64,000 bases of DNA from Lacrimispora xylanisolvens (GTDB lineage Bacteria; Bacillota; Clostridia; Lachnospirales; Lachnospiraceae), in NCBI RefSeq assembly GCF_002934545.1, contig NZ_PTJA01000001.1:186001-250000 (forward strand), given 5' to 3'. Below, piece by piece: positions 17,529 to 27,072 of the stretch. Numbering within the stretch: position 1 is the stretch's first letter; the number at the start of each line of letters is the position of its first letter. The position numbers and the translations under genes are program-made. A model generated the notes under the pieces. It made no database searches. It was given only the letters and a program-made list of their open reading frames with translations, and was not told the DNA's origin.

Positions 17529-19383
17529 AATATTCCTCCCTTGAATGATAGACAGGACCTCCCACTATAAAACTGGTTTTGCAGGGACTGGAGCAGTCAA
17601 TTTGAAAAACTGCTTCAGTGCCGTAAAGAAGTCTTAGACGCAGGCAGACATTTTTAAGTCCCATATTTCCGATTTGCAATGAATTCCATTCTTTATTCAT
17701 ATCCAGGTTCTCATAGATCCTTAACAGTTCTTCTCTCTTATCTTCACTTAGGAGTCCTCCATTATCCTCAACCTTCAGATACCACCGGTCATTTTTTGTA
17801 TAAGAAGCAATTGACAGCTGCCATGGCGGGGCAATCTGGAATCCGTACTTGAAGGCATTTTCCACAATTGGCTGGATAATGAGTTTTGGGATATAGAATT
17901 CTTCCGTTCCTTCATCTATGTTCATGGTATAGGTAAAGCCTTCGTTATAACGCATCTGCATGCAGTTTAAGTAACATTCCGTATAAAGGATTTCTTCTTT
18001 CAGGGGGACAATCATTTCCCTTGAGGATGAAATGTAGCGGAAGTAATCGCATAGGTAGCTGCACATTCGTACAATGTCCTCATTCATATCTTCTTCTGCC
18101 ATAACAGAGATATTTGTCAGACAGTTATAAAGGAAATGGGGATTGATCAGTGACTGGGCCGCCTGAAATTTGGCGCGGGTTTCCTCGGATTTTGATAATA
18201 AAACTTCCTGTGAAGTGGAACGCAGTTTCTCGTACATGCTGCGGATGGATTCGCAGAGAAGGGAAAGTTCTTTTATACTGCTGTCGGCGGAGGTTAAATT
18301 AACCTTTTTCTCATCAAGTACCCGGTTGATGGTTATTTTCCCAGTGGCTGCCGTCAGCTTTTCCAGAGGAACGGTCAGGCGCTTGGAAATAAAAAAACAA
18401 AGAAACAGGGTAACAAGGATGGAAAATGCTCCGATCAGGAAAAACGTTGTACGGAAAAGGGATAGTGACTTATAAAATGCAGATTGGGGCCTGACCAGGA
18501 TGACCGTCCAGTCGTAACCTTCAATGGTCTGGTAGGAATAAAGAAACTTTCCGCTGCTTCCTGTACTTATGACTCCTGCCTGGTTTTCCGGTACGGAAGC
18601 CTGGGTTATTATGGAATAATAGTCCGGGTAGGAAGAATTGGAAGCATACGGATATACCAGCTCCTGCCTGTTATTGTAGATAAATACATGGCTGTCCGGG
18701 TTCTGATTCTCAAGCTGGGAGGAAAGGGAGAAAATCCTGTCACAATCCTGCACAACTTCAACAATTCCCTCCGGTGTGCCGTCTGAGTCCAGAAAAAGAC
18801 GTACCAGGGAGATGAATTTTTGAGACTTCTGATTTTCGCCTTTTGCTGGCAGTTCTTTGTTTACCACTGGTGCAGTTATGTATTTATGTCCGTTTAATGC
18901 AAGAGTCTGGGAGTACCAGGGCAGATGCTCCAAATCTACGGAGGTGGTTTTAAGCCAGTAGCCCGCCTCAACGCAGGAACCGTCCATGGTATATAAGTTG
19001 ATTCCGGAGGCACTTTGATATGCTCCGATCATAGCTGTGACGATATCATGGATTGCCATGGCTTTTTCACGTGAGGCAGCCTGATCTGTGGGCGCCGCAG
19101 CGTATTTTTGGTATGAGGTGGAGAATTCCCTGAAATTCATTTTAATCGCATTGGAATATACGATATTCATGGATATGGATGAAAGGTTATCCAGCTGGGT
19201 TCTTACGGAGCTTTCTACCGAAGCGCACATATTTTCCAGATCCTTAGAAGCATCTTTTAAGGCATTTTTGCGGTAATGGGTATAAGTAAATACAAAGAAT
19301 ATAACCAGCAGTATCAGGATAAGAAGACCATATATAATAAAGAGATACCATTTTTGGGAATATTGTTTTCCTGGCGGTTTCAT
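17506..19383 (-). CDS. Sensor histidine kinase, YesM type
   Basis: A 625-residue membrane kinase: transmembrane helix (about 15-35), long extracellular sensor of Cache type, a second helix (about 325-350), HAMP (KRLTVPLEKLTAATGK), the phospho-acceptor region INPHFLYN and a HATPase domain with QPIVENAFKYGF and DNGGLL. ATG 19383 is chosen over an in-frame upstream start because GGGAGGTG precedes it and it begins a standard membrane topology. Adjacent to a sugar ABC transporter, it probably senses an oligosaccharide or a sugar-loaded binding protein. Confidence 0.9.
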   Translation of the reverse strand: MKPPGKQYSQKWYLFIIYGLLILILLVIFFVFTYTHYRKNALKDASKDLENMCASVESSVRTQLDNLSSISMNIVYSNAIKMNFREFSTSYQKYAAAPTDQAASREKAMAIHDIVTAMIGAYQSASGINLYTMDGSCVEAGYWLKTTSVDLEHLPWYSQTLALNGHKYITAPVVNKELPAKGENQKSQKFISLVRLFLDSDGTPEGIVEVVQDCDRIFSLSSQLENQNPDSHVFIYNNRQELVYPYASNSSYPDYYSIITQASVPENQAGVISTGSSGKFLYSYQTIEGYDWTVILVRPQSAFYKSLSLFRTTFFLIGAFSILVTLFLCFFISKRLTVPLEKLTAATGKITINRVLDEKKVNLTSADSSIKELSLLCESIRSMYEKLRSTSQEVLLSKSEETRAKFQAAQSLINPHFLYNCLTNISVMAEEDMNEDIVRMCSYLCDYFRYISSSREMIVPLKEEILYTECYLNCMQMRYNEGFTYTMNIDEGTEEFYIPKLIIQPIVENAFKYGFQIAPPWQLSIASYTKNDRWYLKVEDNGGLLSEDKREELLRIYENLDMNKEWNSLQIGNMGLKNVCLRLRLLYGTEAVFQIDCSSPCKTSFIVGGPVYHSREEYYEHHPEL

Positions 19384-19572
19384 AGAAAAGCACCTCCCTT
19401 CGTGCAATATTATACAATGTAGTTCAAAAAAATGCAAATGGCAGTTTGGAATTGTCTATTTTGCCCTTTAAAGCCTTGTGGTATTATGAAATTATAACAA
19501 ATCATTATTTTTATTCAGCGGTATATTTAAGAAAAGTAACAAGTCTAAGTGTGGAAAGTAAAGGAGAAGGTC

Positions 19573-20904
19573 ATGAAAAGAAGCGGAAAGAAATTAATCA
19601 GTCTGACTCTGGCGGCAATTTTGGCAGCAGGGATGACAGCGGGCTGCAGTACGGGGACCAGCAGCACAAAAAGTGGTGACAATGGGGGTGCGAAAAAGAA
19701 TGTTACCCTGACATTTGGCAGTCACCAAAGCGGACTTCCTACTTCCGGTATTGTTCAGGAGCTTGCCAAGGAGTTTGAAGGAGAGACCGGAATCAAGATT
19801 GATTTCCAGATTTCCCCGGATGCCCAGTGGAGAGATTTAATCAAAGTAAAGCTGGATTCCGGAGAGGCACCTGATATTATCTGTGTGGATACACCAATCA
19901 GCCTTGTTTCCAGTATTCACATGGATCGGTATTGTGCAGAGCTGACAGACCAGGACTGGGTAAACCGGATGGATGCAAGTGCCAAATCGGCAGTTTCTGT
20001 TGATAATAAAGTATATGGGATTACTTTCCCAGGAGCAAAGATGTATTTTTACCTCTATAACAAGGACATTTTCAATAAACTGGGGCTGACGGTTCCTACC
20101 AATTATGCGGAGTTTAAAGACGTCTGCCAGAAGATTAAGGATTCCGGTACTACACCAATTTATGAAGCTACCACCAATGGCTGGCATCAGGTACTGCCGC
20201 TGTTTGAAACAGGGGGATTATGGCTGGCGCAGGATCCGGATATCTATCAGAAATTAAATGACAATAAAATCGATCTGGATCAGATTCCCGCACTTTCAAC
20301 CATTATCGGTCAGTTAGATGAATGCGCGCGAGCAGGATATTTTGGAGACGATTATTTAAGCAATGCATGGGAAAATGGAAAAGAAGCAATGGCATCCGGC
20401 AGATGTGCCATGACAATTGCGGAACTGGGTTACCGGGGGCAGATTGACGCGGATTATCCTGACTTTAAAGCTTCAGAAAAATTAGGTGCTTTCGTAATGC
20501 CATGGGGCGACAATCAGACCGTTGGAGTGAACCCTGCAAGCAATGCTTATTTTATTAATAAGGACGGTAAGTATGTAGAGGAAGCAAAGCAGTTTTTTGA
20601 ATTCCTTTCTAGACCGGAAAACTTACAGAAACGTCTGGATGGACAGCCGGAACTCAGCAATTTATGCTGGTCTGAGATTAAGAGCAAGTATTCGGAAGAG
20701 GATCAGAAGTTTCTGGATTCTCTAAAAAAGGCAAACGTGGTTCAGACCTCAGTTAATTACATAGACAGTCAGTGGATGGATGTAGGAAAAGATTTAGAAT
20801 CCATGTATACCGGCGCAATGACACCTAAGGATGTACTCGACTCGATTATGAAACGGCGTACGGAGCAGGCAACGCTCCAAAAAGATCCGGGCTGGGTAAA
20901 ATAA
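19573..20904 (+). CDS. Sugar ABC transporter substrate-binding lipoprotein (family 1)
   Basis: A 443-residue lipoprotein with lipobox TAGC (Cys25) and a binding-protein fold of the multiple-sugar class: LAKEFEGETGIKIDFQ, GEAPDIICVD, YGITFPGAKMYFYLYNKDIF, SGRCAMTIAELGYRG and AKQFFEFLSRPENLQ. ATG 19573 is preferred to an upstream GTG because AAGGAG stands 6 bases before it. It opens the operon binding protein - two permeases - GH3 - GH31. No ATPase is encoded, so a shared MsmX-type ATPase is likely supplied from elsewhere. Confidence 0.9.
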   Translation: MKRSGKKLISLTLAAILAAGMTAGCSTGTSSTKSGDNGGAKKNVTLTFGSHQSGLPTSGIVQELAKEFEGETGIKIDFQISPDAQWRDLIKVKLDSGEAPDIICVDTPISLVSSIHMDRYCAELTDQDWVNRMDASAKSAVSVDNKVYGITFPGAKMYFYLYNKDIFNKLGLTVPTNYAEFKDVCQKIKDSGTTPIYEATTNGWHQVLPLFETGGLWLAQDPDIYQKLNDNKIDLDQIPALSTIIGQLDECARAGYFGDDYLSNAWENGKEAMASGRCAMTIAELGYRGQIDADYPDFKASEKLGAFVMPWGDNQTVGVNPASNAYFINKDGKYVEEAKQFFEFLSRPENLQKRLDGQPELSNLCWSEIKSKYSEEDQKFLDSLKKANVVQTSVNYIDSQWMDVGKDLESMYTGAMTPKDVLDSIMKRRTEQATLQKDPGWVK

Positions 20905-20916
20905 AGGAACGATGAA

Positions 20917-21795
20917 ATGAACAGAAAAAAAATATACCCCTGGTACTATGCTGCAGGCGCAGCCATTCTCTTCTTTCTCCTGTGTTTTCTACCGGGAGTG
21001 CTTGGAATAGCCTATTCCTTTACAGACTGGAATAATTTCAGCGATGAGATTCATTTTGTAGGACTGGCAAACTATAAGACGGTTTTTCATGGAAATTCGG
21101 AATATATGAAATACATAGTGAATACCCTTTGGTTTACAGTTGCAACAACGGTTTTAAAAACGGTTGTGGGCCTGGCACTGGGGCTTTTATTAACCCAGAC
21201 CTTCATTAAGGGAAAAAATCTCCACCGTATGATCATATTTTCACCCCAGGTCATGTCCTATCTGGTGGTAGGTCTGGTTTTTCGCAGCATGCTTCATCCA
21301 ACCACAGGCTTTTTAAATAATTTCTTAAGAGGCATTGGTTTCGGAGGGCTGGCAAAAAACTGGCTGACGGATTTAAAGTTTGTTTTCCCAACTGTAATCT
21401 TAGTCGATACCTGGAAGGGTATGGGATATATTATGGTGATTGTTATTGCGGGGCTGCTTTCTGTAGCCCCGGAATACTACGAGGCTGCCAGCATTGATGG
21501 GGCCAGCTTTTTTAAGAAGTTTACCTGTATTACTCTGCCGCTTTTAAAACCGGTTCTTGTAAATGTAACCGTTTTAAATGTGACTTACGGTCTGCGGGTT
21601 TTTGATATGATCTATTCCCTGACAAACGGCGGGCCGGGGAATGCAACTGGTGTGATAAATACGGCAGTCTATAAAGAATTTTCCAAAGGTAATCTGGCTA
21701 TGGGAACCACTCTTTCCAGCATATTATTTCTTGTAGTTCTATCTCTTTTGTATTTTATTATCTGGTCCATGGAAAACAAGGAGGTGGAAGTGTAA
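20917..21795 (+). CDS. Sugar ABC transporter permease (MalF/LacF type)
   Basis: A 292-residue permease with six membrane helices. The EAA coupling loop reads YYEAASIDGASFFKKFTCITLPLL and NGGPGNATGVI follows it, both standard for the first permease of oligosaccharide importers. The start is 12 bases after the binding protein stop. Its stop overlaps the start of the second permease (TAATG). Confidence 0.9.
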   Translation: MNRKKIYPWYYAAGAAILFFLLCFLPGVLGIAYSFTDWNNFSDEIHFVGLANYKTVFHGNSEYMKYIVNTLWFTVATTVLKTVVGLALGLLLTQTFIKGKNLHRMIIFSPQVMSYLVVGLVFRSMLHPTTGFLNNFLRGIGFGGLAKNWLTDLKFVFPTVILVDTWKGMGYIMVIVIAGLLSVAPEYYEAASIDGASFFKKFTCITLPLLKPVLVNVTVLNVTYGLRVFDMIYSLTNGGPGNATGVINTAVYKEFSKGNLAMGTTLSSILFLVVLSLLYFIIWSMENKEVEV

Positions 21796-22613
21796 TGAAG
21801 AAGAGCATTGTATCCATCGTGGGGAATCTGGTTTCATTTGTAATCAGCCTGATTGTACTGCTTCCGCTGGCAGTCTTATTTATCAATTCTTTTAAAACCT
21901 CAGCGGAGGCCAACCGGATGACCCTTTCTCTTCCTAAAAAATGGGTGGTTGAGAATTATGTTACTGTAGTTGAGAAAGGAAAGCTGTTTTCGTCTTTCTT
22001 AAACGGAATTTTATATGCTTCCTGCAGTGTTGTGATCATTGTTATTCTTGTGTCCGCAGCCGCCTTTGTAATCTCCAGGAATCAGAAAGGGATTAACCGC
22101 TTTTTGTATTATTTTATTATTTCAGGCATTGCAGTGCCGATTAACAATGTCGCGCTGATGAAGGTTCTTCAGGTTCTGCATCTGGTAAATACACGGATTG
22201 GTATTATTCTTTTATACGCCGCAATTAATATTCCTTTAAGTCTTTTTCTATCCTTTGGATTTATTGCGACAATTCCCAGGGAGATTGATGAAGCGGCGGT
22301 GATTGACGGGTGCAGTCCCAGACAGCTGTTTCTAAGAGTGATTGTTCCGTTAATCAAGCCCATTATGTCAACGGTATTCGTATTGGAATTTATGACGGTG
22401 TGGAATGATTTTACCATGCCCCTGTATTACTTGAATAATTCGAGAAAATGGCCCATGACTCTTGCGGTCTACAGTTTTTTCGGAGCATTTGAGAATTCGT
22501 GGAATCTGGTGGCAGCCGATATAATTTTAACTCTGGCACCGGTTCTGATCGTATTTATACTGGGCCAGAAGTATATTGTAGGAGGAGTATCCGCTGGTTC
22601 GGTTAAAGGATAA
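21795..22613 (+). CDS. Sugar ABC transporter permease (MalG/LacG type)
   Basis: A 272-residue permease with six hydrophobic segments and an EAA loop REIDEAAVIDGCSPRQLFLRV, followed by VWNDFTMPLYYL, typical of the second permease of family-1 sugar importers. Translation is coupled to the first permease by a one-base overlap. It ends 16 bases before the GH3 gene. Confidence 0.9.
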   Translation: MKKSIVSIVGNLVSFVISLIVLLPLAVLFINSFKTSAEANRMTLSLPKKWVVENYVTVVEKGKLFSSFLNGILYASCSVVIIVILVSAAAFVISRNQKGINRFLYYFIISGIAVPINNVALMKVLQVLHLVNTRIGIILLYAAINIPLSLFLSFGFIATIPREIDEAAVIDGCSPRQLFLRVIVPLIKPIMSTVFVLEFMTVWNDFTMPLYYLNNSRKWPMTLAVYSFFGAFENSWNLVAADIILTLAPVLIVFILGQKYIVGGVSAGSVKG

Positions 22614-22629
22614 GCAACAGGAGGTTTTC

Positions 22630-24666
22630 ATGGAAAGGCATGAGATAGAGGAATTAATAAAAGAACTGTCATTGGAAGAAAAGATAGGGATGATACATGG
22701 TCAGGGGATTTTTCATACGGGCGGAGTAGAGCGGTTTAATATTCCACCGCTCTGGATGTCCGATGGACCAATGGGAGTGAGAAGAGAGCTTGAAGATGAT
22801 AACTGGAATCCCAGCGGGACTACAGAAGATTTTGTTTCCTATTTACCCTCCAATACGGCTCTCGCATGCACATGGAACCGCAGACAGGCAGAACAGATGG
22901 GGCGTGTTTTGGGAGCAGAGGCAAGGGGAAGGGGAAAAGATGTAATCCTGGCTCCGGGAATCAATATAATCCGCACCCCGCTTTGCGGCCGAAACTTTGA
23001 ATATATGAGTGAAGACCCATATCTGACTGCCCGGCTGGCAGTTCCGCTGATAAGAGGAATTCAGGAAAATGATACAGCTGCCTGCGTGAAACATTTTGCG
23101 GTGAACAATCAGGAAACAAACCGGCTTACTGTCAGTGTGGAGGTCAGTGAACGGGCGCTGCGGGAAATTTACCTGCCAGGTTTTGAAGCAGCAGTAAAAG
23201 AGGGAAAATCCATGACTATTATGGGTGCCTATAATAAGCTGCGGGGAGAATTTTGCTGCCACAACCCATACCTTCTTCAGGAGATTCTTCGTAAGGAATG
23301 GAATTTTGACGGGGTCGTGATTTCAGACTGGGGCGCTGTCCATAATACATTAGAAGCTGCTTTAGGCGGACTAGATATCGAAATGTCAGTTACCAATGAT
23401 TTTGATGATTATTATATGGCAGATCCACTTTACCAAAAGGTGTTGGAAAAAGAAGTGGATGAGGAAATTATAAATGAGAAGGTCAGACATATTCTTAATT
23501 TAATGAATTGTCTGTCCATGCTTGGAGAAGAAAGAAAAAACAGAACACCAGGTGTGTTTAATATTTCAGCTCATCAGGATGCGATCCGTTCCTGCGGGGA
23601 AGAAGCGGTGGTTCTGTTAAAAAATGAAGAGGATCGGCTCCCCATAATGCTGGAAGGAAAGAAGCGTCTGGCAATCATTGGTGAAAATGCAGCCGCACTC
23701 CATGCCCCGGGAGGCGGAAGCGCCGGAATTAAAGCATTGTATGAGATTTCGCCTCTTATGGGGCTTAAGATTGAGGCCGGCGGTAACATTGGGGTGGATT
23801 ATGAACCCGGAGTGGGTCCAGAAGGACTTAAAAAGGCTGAGATTCTGGCAGCAGAATGTGAGGATGTGATTGTCTTTACCGGTTTGAATCATCAATCAGA
23901 TGTGGAAGGGCAGGATCGGAAAGATATGAAACTTCCTGCTGGTCAGGAGGAATTAATTTCGGCAGTGTTAGGTGTCAATGAAAATGCTGTTATCGTTGTT
24001 CTGGCGGGATCACCGGTGGAATTAGAAGCCTTTGCAGACCGTGCCAAAGCAATTGTCTATACCAGCTACAATGGAATGGAGGGAGGACGGGCACTTGCCA
24101 GAGTTCTTCTGGGCAATGTGAATCCTTCCGGAAAGCTGCCATTTACGTTACCCAGGTGTCTGGAAGACTGTCCGGCGCATAAACTGGGAGAATTTCCGGG
24201 AGATGAGACAGTTGTTTACAGGGAAGGTGTATTTGTGGGGTACCGTTACTTTGAATCAGAACAGGTTCCAGTAAGATATTGCTTTGGTCATGGATTATCT
24301 TATACAAAGTATGGATATGAGAATCTTAGAGTTGAGAAGACCAGTCAGGGTTACTTGGTAAAGGCAGACGTGGCAAACTGCGGAAACCGGGCTGGTCTTG
24401 AAACCGTTCAGGTTTACGTCAGGGCAGCAGGGGAAACGATAAAGCGGCCTGCCATGGAGCTGCGTGGGTTTGATAAAGTATTATTAGAGCCTGGAGAAAA
24501 AAGGACACTGGAATTCTGCTTAGCTGAAAAAGATTTTTCTTATTATAATGAAGAGTTAAAGTGCTTTGCTGTGCCTGAGGATAAGTATGATATCTGTGTG
24601 GGAAGCTCTGTTTCGGATATCCGTTTAAAGCAGCGGATAGAGGTTAATGAATGCGTTCTGGAATGA
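22630..24666 (+). CDS. GH3 beta-glucosidase (cytoplasmic)
   Basis: A 678-residue glycoside hydrolase family 3 enzyme without a signal peptide. The N-terminal barrel (about 1-300) contains MSDGPMGVR, LAPGINIIRTPLCGRNFEYMSE, KHFAVNNQE and the nucleophile motif VISDWGA with Asp233. The C-terminal alpha/beta domain (about 315-530) carries VEGQDR and SYNGMEGGRA, and a fibronectin-III-like domain (about 590-670) closes the chain. It should cleave terminal beta-linked glucose (or xylose) from imported oligosaccharides. AGGAGG precedes the ATG. Confidence 0.9.
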   Translation: MERHEIEELIKELSLEEKIGMIHGQGIFHTGGVERFNIPPLWMSDGPMGVRRELEDDNWNPSGTTEDFVSYLPSNTALACTWNRRQAEQMGRVLGAEARGRGKDVILAPGINIIRTPLCGRNFEYMSEDPYLTARLAVPLIRGIQENDTAACVKHFAVNNQETNRLTVSVEVSERALREIYLPGFEAAVKEGKSMTIMGAYNKLRGEFCCHNPYLLQEILRKEWNFDGVVISDWGAVHNTLEAALGGLDIEMSVTNDFDDYYMADPLYQKVLEKEVDEEIINEKVRHILNLMNCLSMLGEERKNRTPGVFNISAHQDAIRSCGEEAVVLLKNEEDRLPIMLEGKKRLAIIGENAAALHAPGGGSAGIKALYEISPLMGLKIEAGGNIGVDYEPGVGPEGLKKAEILAAECEDVIVFTGLNHQSDVEGQDRKDMKLPAGQEELISAVLGVNENAVIVVLAGSPVELEAFADRAKAIVYTSYNGMEGGRALARVLLGNVNPSGKLPFTLPRCLEDCPAHKLGEFPGDETVVYREGVFVGYRYFESEQVPVRYCFGHGLSYTKYGYENLRVEKTSQGYLVKADVANCGNRAGLETVQVYVRAAGETIKRPAMELRGFDKVLLEPGEKRTLEFCLAEKDFSYYNEELKCFAVPEDKYDICVGSSVSDIRLKQRIEVNECVLE

Positions 24667-24714
24667 AGAAATTAAATGGGTCAGAAACTGATTCATTCAG
24701 GTAAGGAGAAAGAT

Positions 24715-26967
24715 ATGAAATTCACCAATGGTTTTTGGAAAATAAGAGAGGAAATTACACCCCTCTATGCAGTTGAATATGGAGGCTGCCGGATCAACGG
24801 AGGGGAATTAACCATTTATGCTCCTGGGAAACAGATAAGAAGCAGAGGAGACATTCTCAACCTGGGGATGCTGACAATACGCATTACCAGTCCCATGGAA
24901 GATGTGTTGAAAATCTCCGTCTCTCATTTTGAAGGAGCTGCAGACCCCGGGCCTTTTACCGTAATCGAAGAGTGTGACCCGAGGGTAAGCATTATTGAAT
25001 CAGAAGAAAATATTATTTTCCAGACAGGCAGCACGAAAGCAGTTGTTGACAAACGGCCTGATTCCTGGGGAATCCGATTTTTAGATGAAGACAGGGAGCT
25101 TACCAGTACCGGCTTAAAAAATATGGCGTATATGAAAAATCGGGACAATGGAAAATGCTATATGGTGGAGCAGCTGGCACTTGACGTGGGAGAATATGTT
25201 TATGGGATGGGTGAGCGGTTTACACCGTTTGTTAAGAATGGGCAGATCGTGGAAATGTGGAATGAAGATGGAGGAACTGCCAGTGAAATCGCCTATAAAA
25301 ACATTCCGTTTTATCTTACCAATAAGGGTTATGGGGTTTTAGTCAGTAATCCTGGCGATGTGTCCTATGAGGTTGCCAGCGAAAAGGTGGAGCGTATCCA
25401 GTTTTCTTTGGAAGGCGAGCGTCTGGACTATTATGTAATTAATGGCGGCACACCCAAAGGCACCATTAAAAAATACACGGATCTTACAGGAAAACCTTCA
25501 CTACCGCCTGCCTGGTCCTTTGGACTATGGCTCACCACATCGTTTACTACGGACTATGACGAGGATACAACCTCCGGTTTTATCGATGGAATGGCAAAGC
25601 GTGATATTCCCCTGCAGGTTTTTCATTTTGACTGTTTCTGGATGGAAGCTTATGAGTGGTGTAATTTTACCTGGGACTCTAAGACATTTCCAGACCCAGT
25701 GGGAATGCTGAAACGTTACCATGAAAAAGGGCTTAAAATCTGTGTTTGGATCAACCCTTATATAGCCCAGAAGTCTCCTCTGTTTCAGGAGGGAATGGAA
25801 AATGGCTATTTCATTAAAAAGAGAAACGGTTCTGTGTGGCAGACCGATATGTGGCAGGCGGGTATGGGGGTGGTGGATTTCACCAATCCTGAAGCAGCTG
25901 CCTGGTATCAGCAAAAGCTAAAAACCCTTCTTGACATGGGTGTTGACTGCTTTAAGACGGATTTCGGTGAAAGAATTCCTGTAAAAGATATTGTATACCA
26001 TGATGGGTCTGATCCGGTGGGGATGCATAATTACTATACTTATTTATATAACAAAGCTGTCTTTGAACTTCTTGTAAAGGAGAGGGGAGAAGGCGAGGCA
26101 GTTTTATTTGCCCGTTCGGCTGCGGCAGGCAGTCAGAAGTTTCCGGTTCATTGGGGAGGAGACTGCTCTGCTTCTTACCCTTCCATGGCTGAGACCCTTC
26201 GAAGCGGTTTGTCTCTGGCCTGTTCCGGGTTTGGCTTCTGGAGTCATGATATCGGTGGATTTGAGAGCACGGCTACCGCTGATGTGTATAAACGCTGGTG
26301 CCAGTTTGGTCTCTTAAGTTCACACAGCCGTCTTCATGGATCTTCTTCCTACCGGGTTCCCTGGCTGTTTGACGAGGAGGCTTGTGATGTACTCCGGAAA
26401 TTTGTTAAACTGAAATGCAGGTTAATGCCCTATTTATACAGGCAGGCAGTGGCAGCCCATGAAAATGGGATTCCGGTCATGCGCCCCATGTTTATGGAAT
26501 TTCCTGAGGATCGTGCCTGTGAGGTTCTTGACAGACAGTATATGCTGGGAGACAGTCTTCTGGTGGCTCCTGTTTTTAAAGAATCAGGAGATGTGGAATA
26601 TTATCTGCCGGATGGGAAATGGGTAAATCTGCTGAGTGAAAAGGTGATGGAAGGTGGAAGCTGGAAGAAGGAAACATTTGATTATTTCGGTCTCCCGGTT
26701 CTGGTAAGAGAAAACAGTATTATAACGGTTGGCAGTTGTGACAGCAGGACTGATTATGAATATGGTGACGGAGTCGAATTCTGGCTTTCTGTATTTGAAG
26801 ATGGGGGAATCGGTGAAACATCGGTTACTGATTTAAGAGGTAAAGTTGTGATAAACGTAAAGGCAGTTCGGGAAGCAGATGTGATCCGGCTTTTTGTGAC
26901 AGGCGGGAACGGTAACTGGAGTTATAAGGTTTTGGGAGCACAAAACGTAAAAGTTCTTACAATTTAA
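24715..26967 (+). CDS. GH31 alpha-xylosidase, YicI type
   Basis: A 750-residue family 31 hydrolase. The nucleophile motif FKTDFGERIP places Asp416 at exactly the position reported for E. coli YicI, and the acid/base Asp483 lies in WGGDCSASY. The downstream stretches SGFGFWSHDIGGFE, SSHSRLHGSSSYRVPW and LDRQYMLGD match the alpha-xylosidase branch rather than alpha-glucosidases. ATG 24715 has GGAG 7 to 8 bases upstream and aligns with the YicI N-terminus; an in-frame ATG at 24676 is rejected. With the GH3 enzyme it can strip isoprimeverosyl ends from xyloglucan fragments. Confidence 0.92.
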   Translation: MKFTNGFWKIREEITPLYAVEYGGCRINGGELTIYAPGKQIRSRGDILNLGMLTIRITSPMEDVLKISVSHFEGAADPGPFTVIEECDPRVSIIESEENIIFQTGSTKAVVDKRPDSWGIRFLDEDRELTSTGLKNMAYMKNRDNGKCYMVEQLALDVGEYVYGMGERFTPFVKNGQIVEMWNEDGGTASEIAYKNIPFYLTNKGYGVLVSNPGDVSYEVASEKVERIQFSLEGERLDYYVINGGTPKGTIKKYTDLTGKPSLPPAWSFGLWLTTSFTTDYDEDTTSGFIDGMAKRDIPLQVFHFDCFWMEAYEWCNFTWDSKTFPDPVGMLKRYHEKGLKICVWINPYIAQKSPLFQEGMENGYFIKKRNGSVWQTDMWQAGMGVVDFTNPEAAAWYQQKLKTLLDMGVDCFKTDFGERIPVKDIVYHDGSDPVGMHNYYTYLYNKAVFELLVKERGEGEAVLFARSAAAGSQKFPVHWGGDCSASYPSMAETLRSGLSLACSGFGFWSHDIGGFESTATADVYKRWCQFGLLSSHSRLHGSSSYRVPWLFDEEACDVLRKFVKLKCRLMPYLYRQAVAAHENGIPVMRPMFMEFPEDRACEVLDRQYMLGDSLLVAPVFKESGDVEYYLPDGKWVNLLSEKVMEGGSWKKETFDYFGLPVLVRENSIITVGSCDSRTDYEYGDGVEFWLSVFEDGGIGETSVTDLRGKVVINVKAVREADVIRLFVTGGNGNWSYKVLGAQNVKVLTI

Positions 26968-26982
26968 TGAACCGCTTGACAT

Positions 26983-27034
26983 TTAACATCTGCAGCCGTA
27001 GACTTTTAATATAGTTTACGATTGTAGATGTTAA
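26983..27034. repeat. Inverted repeat between the GH31 gene and the wall-binding protein gene
   Basis: TTAACATCT (26983-26991) is repeated inverted as AGATGTTAA (27026-27034) around a 34-base loop. A TTGACA box (26977-26982) abuts the left arm. No U-tract follows, so an operator or mRNA leader element is more likely than a terminator. Confidence 0.4.
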
Positions 27035-27072
27035 TTGTTAATGTGGGATCAATGTATGCAGGAGGGAATGAT

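Noticed and set aside
26977-27034. Terminator after the GH31 gene
   Set aside because: The TTAACATCT/AGATGTTAA repeat has a 34-base loop and no U-tract, so it was listed only as an inverted repeat.
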